Shown: positions 1 through 5,071 of the stretch, piece after piece | How positions within the stretch are numbered: position 1 is the first letter of the stretch | Layout of the letters: each line of letters begins with the position of its first letter | Source of the DNA: Paracoccaceae bacterium | Lineage (GTDB): Bacteria; Pseudomonadota; Alphaproteobacteria; Rhodobacterales; Rhodobacteraceae | Assembly: GCA_023254015.1 (NCBI GenBank) | Contig: JALQYS010000272.1 | Span: forward strand, 1 to 6,609 | Direction: 5' to 3' | DNA length: 6,609 bases | Made by a program: the position numbers and the translations under genes | The notes under the pieces: model-generated | Seen by the model: only the letters and a program-made list of their open reading frames with translations | Told to the model about the DNA's origin: nothing | Databases searched by the model: none

Positions 1-16
1 CATCGCGGCAGTTACG

Positions 17-48
17 GGAAAGAGAAAGGCCGCGCATTAAGCGCGGCT
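17..48 (-). terminator. Rho-independent terminator downstream of tkt
   Basis: A perfect 7-bp stem (GCCGCGC at 29-35 with GCGCGGC at 41-47) closes an ATTAA loop. Read on the minus strand, it is followed by a pyrimidine tract rich in T (CCTTTCTCTTT, about 17-28). That is the layout of an intrinsic terminator for leftward transcription leaving tkt, about 55 nt past its stop codon. The plus-strand orientation lacks a T tract, so it is probably one-directional. Confidence 0.7.
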
Positions 49-92
49 CAAATTCCTTCGAAGGAATTTGCAAAACTCTTCGAAGAGTTTTG
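49..92. repeat. Two abutting 22-bp perfect palindromes centred on TTCGAA
   Basis: Positions 49-70 and 71-92 are each a perfect 22-bp inverted repeat with no gap between them. The half-sites are CAAATTCCTTC (49-59) and CAAAACTCTTC (71-81). Both share the core CTTCGAAG but differ in the arms, so they are related rather than duplicated. They lie between the tkt stop codon and its terminator, so in leftward mRNA they would form two successive hairpins. Their AT-rich arms stand out in this GC-rich sequence. They could be a dispersed intergenic repeat, paired protein-binding sites, or a 3'-end stabiliser; the sequence alone does not decide. Confidence 0.8.
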
Positions 93-102
93 CGCGCCCC
101 TG

Positions 103-2118
103 TCACAGCATGGATTTCGCGACAGCCACGGCGTTTTCTGCCGTGATGCCGAATTCCTTGTAAAGCCGCTCCATCGGGGCCGAAGCGCCAAAGGACGACA
201 TGCCGACGAAACCGGCCTTGGCCTCGCGCCCGCGCTCGCCCAGAAGCCAGCGGTCCCAGCCCATGCGCACGCCCGCCTCGATCGCCACGCGCACCGGGCC
301 TGCGGGCAGGACCTTTTTGCGATAGGCTTCATCCTGCTGGGCAAACAGCTCCATCGACGGCATGGAGACGACGCGGGTGCCAATGCCTTTGGCCTCCAGC
401 ATCTCGCGGGCCTTCAGCGCGATTTCCACCTCGGATCCCGTCGCCATCAGGATCGCCTGACGTTTGCCCGTCGCCTCGGCCAGCACATAGGCGCCCTTGG
501 CCGAGAGGTTGGCATTGCTGTGGGTCAGGCGCACGGCGGCAAGGTTCTGGCGTGACAGCGCCATGACCGAGGGCGTGGATTTCTGGGCAAACGCCAGTTC
601 CCAGCATTCGGCCACTTCCACAAGGTCCGCCGGGCGGAACACCAGCGTGTTCGGCGTTGCCCGGCTGATCGCCAGATGCTCCACCGGCTGGTGGGTCGGG
701 CCATCCTCGCCCAGACCGATCGAGTCATGGGTCATGACATAGACCACCGGCAGGCCCATCAGCGCCGAAAGCCGCATCGAGGGGCGGGCGTAATCAGTAA
801 AGGCCATGAAGGTGCCCGAATAGGGCCGAACGCCGCCGTGCAGCGCCATGCCGTTCATCGCCGCCGCCATGCCATGTTCGCGGATGCCCCAATACATGTA
901 GCGGCCCGCCGGGGTGTCGGCGTTGAACACGCCCAGATCGGTGGTCTTGGTGTTGTTCGACCCGGTCAGGTCGGCCGAGCCGCCAAAGGTTTCCGGCATG
1001 ATCGGGTTGATCGCCGCCAGCACCTTTTCCGAGGCGGTGCGGGTCGCCAGTTTCGCCGGCGCCTCGACGGCCGCCTTTTTCACCGCGCGCACGACGGTCG
1101 GCAGCTTGGCCGGGGCCTCGTCGCTGAAAATGCGGATCAGTTCGGCCTGCTTGGCCGCCGACAGGGCCGCCACACGGGCTTTCCATTCGGCATGGGCCTT
1201 GGCGCCACGGGCCCCCATGGCCTCCCATTCCGCCTTGATCTTTGCCGGGATTTCGAACGGCCCGCCGGTCCAGCCATAAGCGGCCTTGGCGGCCTCAAGC
1301 TGGGCCTTGTCGGTCAGCGCGCCATGGCCTTTCGAGGTGTCCTGCGCGGCATGGCCAAAGGCGATATGGGTCTTGCAGGCGATCAGCGTCGGGCGGTCCG
1401 AGTTTTTCGCGGCCGTCATCGCCGCATCGATCGCCACGGGATCGTGGCCGTCGCAGTCCAGCACGTTCCAGCCCGAGGCGGCAAAGCGCGCCTTCTGGTC
1501 GGTGGCGTCCGACAGCGATACCTTGCCGTCGATGGTGATGCCATTGTCATCCCACAGCACGATCAGCCGGTTCAACTTGTGCTTGCCAGCGATGCCGATG
1601 GCCTCTTGGGAGACACCCTCCATCAGGCAGCCGTCGCCCGCGATGACCCAGGTGTAGTGGTCCTGGATCTTGGCGCCCCAGCGGGCGCGCAGATGCGCCT
1701 CGGCCATGGCAAAGCCGACCGAGTTGGCAATGCCCTGACCCAGGGGGCCGGTGGTGGTTTCAACCCCCGCCACATGGCCGTATTCCGGGTGGCCGGCCGT
1801 GATCGCCCCCCACTGACGGAAGTTCTTGATCTCTTCCAGTGTCACATCCTCATATCCGGTCAGATGTAACAGCGAATAGATCAGCATCGAGCCATGGCCC
1901 GCCGACAGGATGAAACGATCCCGGTCCGGCCAGCGCGGGGCCTTGGGATCGAATTTCAGGTGCTTTTCAAAGAGCACGGTCGCGACATCGGCCATGCCCA
2001 TCGGCATGCCGGAATGGCCGGAATTGGCGGCGGCCACGGCATCCAGCGTCAGGGTGCGGATGGCGGCGGCGCGCATCCAGTGGTCAGGGTGGCGGGCGCG
2101 AAGGGTTTCGATGTCCAA
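103..2118 (-). CDS. tkt: Transketolase
   Basis: Thiamine-diphosphate enzyme that moves two-carbon ketol units between sugar phosphates in the non-oxidative pentose phosphate pathway (and the Calvin cycle where present); cytosolic. The product is 671 aa, a normal length. Visible family features in order are: GHSGMPMG at about 34-41; GPLGQGIANSVG at about 124-135; the Mg/ThDP motif GDGCLMEG from residue 161, with its later Asn in WDDNG near 192; FGGSADLTGSN at about 378-388; the catalytic Glu in REHGM near 414; and GEDGPTHQP at about 470-478 in the pyrimidine-binding domain. A C-terminal transketolase domain follows. The frame stays open upstream to 2274. I choose TTG at 2118 because AAAGGA sits 8 nt before it and the family N-terminus (DIETLRARHPDHW) begins there; the upstream extension is low-complexity. 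It is transcribed divergently from the zauP-zapA pair. Confidence 0.97.
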   Translation of the reverse strand: MDIETLRARHPDHWMRAAAIRTLTLDAVAAANSGHSGMPMGMADVATVLFEKHLKFDPKAPRWPDRDRFILSAGHGSMLIYSLLHLTGYEDVTLEEIKNFRQWGAITAGHPEYGHVAGVETTTGPLGQGIANSVGFAMAEAHLRARWGAKIQDHYTWVIAGDGCLMEGVSQEAIGIAGKHKLNRLIVLWDDNGITIDGKVSLSDATDQKARFAASGWNVLDCDGHDPVAIDAAMTAAKNSDRPTLIACKTHIAFGHAAQDTSKGHGALTDKAQLEAAKAAYGWTGGPFEIPAKIKAEWEAMGARGAKAHAEWKARVAALSAAKQAELIRIFSDEAPAKLPTVVRAVKKAAVEAPAKLATRTASEKVLAAINPIMPETFGGSADLTGSNNTKTTDLGVFNADTPAGRYMYWGIREHGMAAAMNGMALHGGVRPYSGTFMAFTDYARPSMRLSALMGLPVVYVMTHDSIGLGEDGPTHQPVEHLAISRATPNTLVFRPADLVEVAECWELAFAQKSTPSVMALSRQNLAAVRLTHSNANLSAKGAYVLAEATGKRQAILMATGSEVEIALKAREMLEAKGIGTRVVSMPSMELFAQQDEAYRKKVLPAGPVRVAIEAGVRMGWDRWLLGERGREAKAGFVGMSSFGASAPMERLYKEFGITAENAVAVAKSML

Positions 2119-2126
2119 GGTGGCAG

Positions 2127-2132
2127 TCCTTT
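2127..2132 (-). promoter_or_regulatory. Shine-Dalgarno site fixing the TTG start of tkt
   Basis: AAAGGA on the minus strand, 8 nt upstream of the TTG at 2118-2116. No ATG or GTG near the expected N-terminus has comparable spacing to a purine-rich site, so this decides the rare-codon start. Confidence 0.6.
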
Positions 2133-2147
2133 GGCTGAAGGCGGGGG

Positions 2148-2184
2148 TTGACCCGGTCAATAGCACCCCCGGCGGCAAGTTCAA
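2148..2184 (-). promoter_or_regulatory. Candidate tkt promoter with overlapping palindrome
   Basis: On the minus strand, TTGAAC (2184-2179) and TATTGA (2162-2157) are separated by 16 nt, and a TG pair lies just before the -10-like hexamer. This would start transcription about 30 nt before the TTG codon. A perfect odd-length inverted repeat, TTGACC-C-GGTCAA (2148-2160), overlaps the -10-like element and the expected start site, which is where a repressor operator would lie. The -10 match is only 3 of 6, so the promoter is tentative; the palindrome is certain. Confidence 0.3.
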
Positions 2185-2339
2185 GCACGGCCCGCAAGGC
2201 CTTGGTCGGAAAGACAGGACCGCGCGGGCGGCTGGCGCTATGATCGGGCTTGACGCTGGCCTTGCGATTCGCAACGCTGGCGGGAAAAGGCCCTGGCAGA
2301 CGGATCAGGCCACAAGAAGAAAGAAAGGGCGCAAGGTCC

Positions 2340-2786
2340 ATGCAGGACATCGTCGAGTTGGAACGGCGGATCACCGCCGCGATGGAGCGGATCACCCGAC
2401 GGGTGGAAAGCATGACGTCCGAGGGCGCCGACGGGCCGATCGGCGCGCTGGAAGAGGTGGCGCGCCTGAATGAGGCGCTGGACGAAGAGCGCATGGCCAA
2501 TGCCCAGCTGAACGAACGCATCCGCGTGCTGCGCGACCGCGAGGCCGCGCGCGCCGCCGCCGAGCCCCCGGCAGCCCCGGCGCCCGGGCCAGAGGCCGCC
2601 GATCTGGCCGACCTGCAGGCCCAGCTTGCCGCCCAGTCCGACGAGATCGCCACCCTGCGCCGGGTTCTGGGCGAGGCGGGCAAGGAGATTGCCGCCCTGC
2701 GCGCCGCGCGGGCCGCCGAGGCCGCTGAACTGGCCGAGGTTGTGGCCGCGCTTGACCCGCTTGTAACGGAGGCCAGCCATGCCTGA
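2340..2786 (+). CDS. Coiled-coil protein encoded before ZapA, probable ZauP
   Basis: A 148-aa, strongly charged protein with no signal peptide or membrane segment. Residues 1 to about 71 form a first heptad-like helix rich in Glu, Arg and Leu. Residues about 72-86 are an Ala/Pro linker, and about 87-140 form a second coiled coil. In Caulobacter a coiled-coil partner called ZauP is encoded just upstream of ZapA and works with it to focus the FtsZ ring; the position and architecture here match. The family call rests on that, not on a motif. I choose ATG 2340 because the coil starts there, though the frame is open from 2250; an AAAGGG lies about 10 nt upstream and an AAGG 3 nt upstream. Only a weak promoter is visible (TTGACG at 2250-2255 with AACGCT at 2273-2278). 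Its last 8 nt overlap zapA. Confidence 0.8.
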   Translation: MQDIVELERRITAAMERITRRVESMTSEGADGPIGALEEVARLNEALDEERMANAQLNERIRVLRDREAARAAAEPPAAPAPGPEAADLADLQAQLAAQSDEIATLRRVLGEAGKEIAALRAARAAEAAELAEVVAALDPLVTEASHA

Positions 2787-3165
2787 GTTGGACATCACCA
2801 TCGGCGGCCGCACCTTTCAGGTGGCCTGCCAGGCGGGAGAAGAGCATTTCCTGCGCGCCGCCGCAGCCATTCTGGACAGCGAGGCGCAACCTCTGGTTGC
2901 GGCACTGGGGCGTCTGCCCGAGACGCGGCTGTTGCTCATGGCGGGGTTGATGCTGGCCGACAAGGCCGCAGCGATCGAGGATGAAAATCGCAAGCTGAAA
3001 ACCCGGCTGGCCGAGATCGAAGGCCGCCCGGTGCCAGAGCGGGAAAAGCTGGAAGTGCCGGTCATCCCGCCGCAGGTGATCGAGACGCTGGCAGAACTCG
3101 CCGCGCGGGCCGAGGCGCTGGCAGATCGGCTGGAAGAGGGGGCAGAGCCGGGGCAGGGCGGCTGA
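2779..3165 (+). CDS. zapA: Cell division protein ZapA
   Basis: A 128-aa cytosolic protein that bundles and stabilises FtsZ filaments at the division site. Residues 1-17 (LDITIGGRTFQVAC) form the N-terminal beta-hairpin typical of ZapA. The LRAAAAILDSE segment (about 25-35) and the hydrophobic RLLLMAGLMLADKAAAIEDENRKLK helix (about 50-74) match the globular head leading into the coiled coil. After a proline-rich break (residues 84-98), a second short helix runs to about 120. The gene overlaps the end of the upstream coiled-coil gene by 8 nt and has a strong GGAGG site 6 nt before its ATG, inside that gene. The two are therefore co-transcribed and probably translationally coupled. The tail after residue 84 makes it somewhat longer than the roughly 110-aa gammaproteobacterial form. 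Confidence 0.92.
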   Translation: MPELDITIGGRTFQVACQAGEEHFLRAAAAILDSEAQPLVAALGRLPETRLLLMAGLMLADKAAAIEDENRKLKTRLAEIEGRPVPEREKLEVPVIPPQVIETLAELAARAEALADRLEEGAEPGQGG

Positions 3166-3182
3166 GGCCAGGTCAAGGGGAA

Positions 3183-3209
3183 AGGGGAAGGACGCGCGCG
3201 GCTTCCCCT
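3183..3209 (+). other. Hairpin after zapA, possible weak terminator
   Basis: An 8-bp perfect stem, AGGGGAAG (3183-3190) with CTTCCCCT (3202-3209), encloses an 11-nt CG-alternating loop, 17 nt past the zapA stop codon. No T tract follows, so factor-independent termination would be weak. It may protect the zapA mRNA end, or read-through into the next gene may occur. Confidence 0.4.
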
Positions 3210-3235
3210 GTCACCCGGGCGGAAAATGCGTCATG

Positions 3236-3268
3236 GGGGGCGCAAGAATTCCTAGACCACAGGCCCCC
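3236..3268 (+). promoter_or_regulatory. Possible hairpin covering the ribosome site of the PliC-like gene
   Basis: GGGGGC (3236-3241) can pair with GCCCCC (3263-3268), closing a 21-nt loop and ending one base before the ATG at 3270. The right arm contains most of the weak purine patch (AGG at 3261-3263) and the spacer. If formed, it would limit ribosome access. G and C runs are common in this DNA, so chance pairing is possible. Confidence 0.25.
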
Positions 3269-3269
3269 G

Positions 3270-3635
3270 ATGTTCAGACCTGCCCTTTTCCTGCTGTGCT
3301 TCCTGCCCGCCGCCGCCTCTGCCCAGACCCTTTGGCAGGGCGATGGGACCCGCGTCGAGACCGTGACCTATGCCTGTGCCAGCGGGATGGACGATCTGAC
3401 GGTGGCCTATTTCACGGCCCGCGATGGCAGCAGCTTTGCCGCCGTCCATGTTGCCGGGGTGGTGCATGGCATGGTGCAAGAGGTCAGCGGCTCGGGCCTG
3501 CGCTATGTCGATATCGACAAAGAGACCGCCTATCGCATTCACACGAAGGGCAATCGCCTGCTTCTGTCGAAACATGCGCCAGAGGGGGCAACCGAGGAAG
3601 AGCTGCTGGCGGAATGCGCGGTGGCGAAAGGCTGA
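3270..3635 (+). CDS. Secreted MliC/PliC-type lysozyme inhibitor
   Basis: A 121-aa precursor. Residues 1 to about 18 form a signal peptide (a hydrophobic LFLLCFLPAA core, then ASA before Gln19), giving a periplasmic protein of about 103 aa. The mature part resembles the MliC family that blocks c-type lysozymes. It has Tyr-Ala-Cys at 34-36, the SGSGLRY segment at 73-79 (family: S-x-SGxxY), HTKG at 91-94 (family: WWxKG), and a closing Cys116 able to bond with Cys36. In characterised members the Ser and Lys of these two segments enter the lysozyme active site. Cys10 lies inside the hydrophobic core without a proper lipobox, so I favour the soluble periplasmic (PliC) form over a lipoprotein. The family match is by motif only and remote. 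The gene starts 105 nt after zapA and ends at a strong terminator. Confidence 0.75.
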   Translation: MFRPALFLLCFLPAAASAQTLWQGDGTRVETVTYACASGMDDLTVAYFTARDGSSFAAVHVAGVVHGMVQEVSGSGLRYVDIDKETAYRIHTKGNRLLLSKHAPEGATEEELLAECAVAKG

Positions 3636-3637
3636 AA

Positions 3638-3661
3638 GAAGGGGCCTAAGCAGGCCCCTTC
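3638..3661. terminator. Bidirectional terminator between the convergent PliC-like gene and grxD
   Basis: A 10-bp perfect stem, GAAGGGGCCT (3638-3647) with AGGCCCCTTC (3652-3661), closes a 4-nt AAGC loop, starting 3 nt after the PliC-like stop codon. The rightward tail is CTTAC. The leftward tail (minus strand) is TTTC and is slightly better. Because the genes on the two sides converge, the hairpin can end both transcripts. Confidence 0.75.
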
Positions 3662-3674
3662 CTTACGGGCGGAC

Positions 3675-3720
3675 CCTCGTCGAGCCCTTCGGGCACTCCT
3701 CGTGGGAATGCCCGACGAGG
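3675..3720. repeat. Nested inverted repeat in the grxD 3' region
   Basis: An outer perfect inverted repeat, CCTCGTCG (3675-3682) with CGACGAGG (3713-3720), encloses an inner one, GGGCACTCC (3691-3699) with GGAATGCCC (3705-3713), around a 5-nt loop. The inner stem has one mismatch on the plus strand (C-A), but it becomes a G-U wobble in minus-strand RNA, so the grxD transcript folds better. An extra GCCC-TTC-GGGC hairpin (3684-3694) competes with it. It lies between the grxD stop codon and the shared terminator. Confidence 0.55.
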
Positions 3721-3746
3721 CGACGAAGTCCCCGAGGAGGCGCTGC

Positions 3747-4109
3747 TCAGCCGTTGTTGGCTTCGCGGATGCGATCGGCGGCTTCCTTGGAATAGGCGAT
3801 GCCGTTCTGGTCAAAAAGCGAATCCAGCTCGCCCGACAGGGTCATCTCGGTGACGATGTCGCAGCCGCCGATGAATTCGCCCTTGACGTAAAGCTGCGGG
3901 ATCGTGGGCCAGTCGGAAAAGTCCTTGATGCCCTGCCGGATTTCCGCATCGGCCAGCACGTTCACATCGGCAAATTCCACGCCCATGTAGTTCAGCACGC
4001 CCGCGACGCGGCTGGAGAACCCGCATTGCGGCATCATCTTGGTGCCTTTCATGAAAAGCACCACATCGTTCTTTTCGATCGTATCCTTGATCTGGTCTGC
4101 TGCGGTCAT
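3747..4109 (-). CDS. grxD: CGFS monothiol glutaredoxin Grx4
   Basis: A 120-aa cytosolic glutaredoxin that binds and transfers a glutathione-ligated [2Fe-2S] cluster, commonly with a BolA partner, rather than acting as a disulfide reductant. The monothiol site Cys29-Gly-Phe-Ser32 follows FMKGTKMMPQ, with Lys21 the expected glutathione contact. WPTIPQLYVKGEFIGGCDIV (67-86) supplies the cis-proline and the GG-C-D glutathione-binding loop. Single-domain length is normal. The frame is open to 4157, but ATG 4109 has AAGGA 9 nt upstream and matches the family N-terminus (TAADQIKDTIEKND). bolA ends 147 nt upstream on the same strand, so the pair may share a transcript, with processing or a second promoter in the gap. 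The C-terminus faces the PliC-like gene. Confidence 0.95.
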   Translation of the reverse strand: MTAADQIKDTIEKNDVVLFMKGTKMMPQCGFSSRVAGVLNYMGVEFADVNVLADAEIRQGIKDFSDWPTIPQLYVKGEFIGGCDIVTEMTLSGELDSLFDQNGIAYSKEAADRIREANNG

Positions 4110-4192
4110 TGTCGCGTTTCCTTGGTGTTGCAGGGCCGGTCGGGTGCCGGCGGTCATGGCAAGATCAGTGTCACTCGCCCGTCACGCTGCCC

Positions 4193-4206
4193 TTGACGAA
4201 AGTCAA
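4193..4206. promoter_or_regulatory. Inverted repeat TTGAC-N4-GTCAA upstream of grxD
   Basis: Perfect 5-bp half-sites (4193-4197 and 4202-4206) separated by GAAA, about 85 nt upstream of the grxD ATG. On the minus strand the outer half also reads TTGACT, a -35-like hexamer, but no convincing -10 lies 16-18 nt downstream. It could be an operator, a promoter element or chance. A similar TTGAC-N3-GTCAA precedes tkt. Confidence 0.25.
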
Positions 4207-4216
4207 CATGACGGCT

Positions 4217-4239
4217 GGACGGGGCATGCGCCCCAGTCC
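4217..4239 (-). other. Stable hairpin between bolA and grxD
   Basis: GGAC-GGGGC (4217-4225) pairs with GCCCC-GTCC (4230-4239, with A4235 bulged) around a 4-nt loop, giving 9 bp of mostly G-C pairs about 18 nt past the bolA stop codon. No T tract follows in the minus-strand direction, so it is more likely an mRNA stabiliser or attenuator than a full intrinsic terminator. Confidence 0.4.
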
Positions 4240-4256
4240 TGGCCTTGGTCCGGGTC

Positions 4257-4499
4257 TCAGTCTGGCGCCTTGGTAGTCAGGGCCAGCGCGTGCAATTCGC
4301 CATGCGCACCGGCCATCTTGCCCTTCAGGCATGCATAGACCGCGCGTTGCTGTTGCACCCGGTTCATGCCGCGAAAGCTTTCATCGATCACCTCGGCGGC
4401 CCAATGATTCTTGTCGCCCGCCGTGTCCATCACGGTGATCTTTGCATTGGGAAAAGAGGCGCGGATCAGCGCTTCGATGTCTTCGGCTTCCATGGGCAT
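4257..4499 (-). CDS. bolA: BolA-family protein (IbaG/BolA2-like)
   Basis: An 80-aa BolA fold protein. These proteins bind [2Fe-2S] clusters together with CGFS glutaredoxins and are also implicated in iron sensing; many databases label them transcriptional regulators. Residues 22-43 (VMDTAGDKNHWAAEVIDESF) carry the variable loop with His32. FRGMNRVQQQRAVYACL (42-58) resembles the F-x-GM-S-RV-x-x-Q-x-x-VY segment of IbaG rather than the RHR-containing one of classical BolA. ELHALAL (68-74) holds the invariant cluster-ligand His70. The frame extends to 4667, but ATG 4499 has GAAGGA 8 nt upstream and the family N-terminus (MEAEDIEALIRASFP) begins there; ATG 4493 is possible. It sits directly before grxD, its expected partner. 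The symbol is used in the broad family sense. Confidence 0.92.
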   Translation of the reverse strand: MPMEAEDIEALIRASFPNAKITVMDTAGDKNHWAAEVIDESFRGMNRVQQQRAVYACLKGKMAGAHGELHALALTTKAPD

Positions 4500-4526
4500 G
4501 GGCGGGTTCCTTCGGCTATTGCCGCA

Positions 4527-4555
4527 GATGTAAGGCCGGGGCGGAACAGGAGCAA
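4527..4555 (-). promoter_or_regulatory. Candidate bolA promoter
   Basis: On the minus strand, TTGCTC (4555-4550) and TACATC (4532-4527) are separated by exactly 17 nt, placing the start about 20 nt before the bolA ATG and just upstream of its ribosome site. Each hexamer matches consensus at only 3 of 6 positions, so this is a weak call supported by geometry. Confidence 0.3.
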
Positions 4556-4570
4556 GACCTGCAGCGCGGG

Positions 4571-4592
4571 GGATGGGCAAAATTGCCCATCC
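4571..4592. repeat. Hairpin repeat overlapping the GNAT-2 stop codon
   Basis: A perfect 10-bp inverted repeat, GGATGGGCAA (4571-4580) with TTGCCCATCC (4583-4592), has only AA between the arms. The last base of the right arm is part of the TAG stop codon (4592-4594) of the upstream acetyltransferase. On the minus strand it would end the purL transcript region with a hairpin but has no T tract. It resembles short mobile or dispersed intergenic hairpins; I infer that from form only. Confidence 0.65.
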
Positions 4593-5071
4593 TACATGTG
4601 CCATTCCTGGCGCAGCAGCCCAAAGAGGTGAAGATCCACCGCGCGGCCCAGCGCGGGGCGCCACCAATGGGCGCGCTGCACGCCCTCCAGCCGGTAGCCC
4701 GCCCGTTCATAGACCCGGCAGGCCCGCGGGTTTTCGCCGCTGGCATCCAGCCAGACGCGGGCGGCGTCCAGATTGGAAAAGGCGTGGTCGGTCAGGGCCT
4801 TGACAAAACCAAGCGCCAGCCCGCCGCCCGCCTCGGCCAAGGCCAGACGGCGCAGCTCGACCCGGCGCGTCGGGTGGCCGATCTCGCAGTAAAGTGCAAA
4901 GCCGGCGGGCGTTTCGCCCTCTTGCCAGACGTAAAGCCGTGACGCGGGATCGGCGAGATAGGCGGCCAGCGCCGTCTCATCCTCGTCTGTGATGAAGGGG
5001 GCGTAGTGGGGCCTTTGGGCAAGGCCGCGGATGAAGGTGAAATCGGCGGGCGTCGCGGGGCGCAGGGTCAT
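4592..5071 (-). CDS. GNAT-family N-acetyltransferase (GNAT-2, intact)
   Basis: A 159-aa acetyl-CoA-dependent acetyltransferase; the substrate is unknown. The N-terminal strand and helix (MTLRPATPADFTFIRGLA) are typical of the fold. VELRRLALAEAGGGLALGFVKALTDHAF (71-98) is motif A, with Gly82-84 and G-x-A (84-86) as the acetyl-CoA pyrophosphate loop. ARVWLDASGENPRACRVYERAGYRLEG (104-130) is motif B, with the usual N-x-x-A-x-x-x-Y-x-x-x-G-[FY]. The ATG (5071-5069) overlaps the stop codon of the preceding acetyltransferase as ATGA, so it is probably translated by re-initiation; no strong ribosome site precedes it. Its C-terminus (LFGLLRQEW) parallels that of its neighbour (LYGLLARDW), suggesting related proteins. 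It might acetylate a protein N-terminus or a small molecule; nothing here decides. Confidence 0.88.
   Translation of the reverse strand: MTLRPATPADFTFIRGLAQRPHYAPFITDEDETALAAYLADPASRLYVWQEGETPAGFALYCEIGHPTRRVELRRLALAEAGGGLALGFVKALTDHAFSNLDAARVWLDASGENPRACRVYERAGYRLEGVQRAHWWRPALGRAVDLHLFGLLRQEWHM

Noticed and set aside
49..92. Reading the tandem palindromes as a CRISPR remnant or IS end pair
   Set aside because: There is no spacer between them, no further repeats, no transposase and no target duplication is visible.
676..1869. Long plus-strand open frame (397 aa) opposite tkt
   Set aside because: It lies wholly antisense to a clear transketolase, is rich in Arg, Gly and His as expected of a GC-rich shadow frame, and shows no recognisable domain.
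2084..2813. Minus-strand open frames opposite the ZauP-like gene
   Set aside because: They are Arg/Ser/Ala-rich shadows of a coiled-coil gene with strong coding bias and have no supported start or domain.
3166..3269. 6S RNA gene, which often follows zapA in proteobacteria
   Set aside because: Only about 104 bases separate zapA from the PliC-like gene, too short for the usual 160-plus nt. The 8-bp hairpin with its short loop does not form the long stem with central bubble of 6S RNA.
3270..3330. Lipoprotein reading of the PliC-like signal peptide using Cys10
   Set aside because: Cys10 is only ten residues in and lies within the hydrophobic core, with no L-[AS]-[GA]-C pattern. A normal cleavage site follows at ASA-Q.
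4178..4206. Sigma-70 promoter for grxD using TTGACT at 4206-4201
   Set aside because: No -10-like hexamer occurs at 16-18 nt spacing (the sequence there is GACGGG), so I kept only the inverted repeat.
4573..4942. Plus-strand open frames opposite GNAT-2
   Set aside because: GNAT-2 has clear motifs on the minus strand; the plus-strand frames are low-complexity Arg/Gly/Pro shadows.
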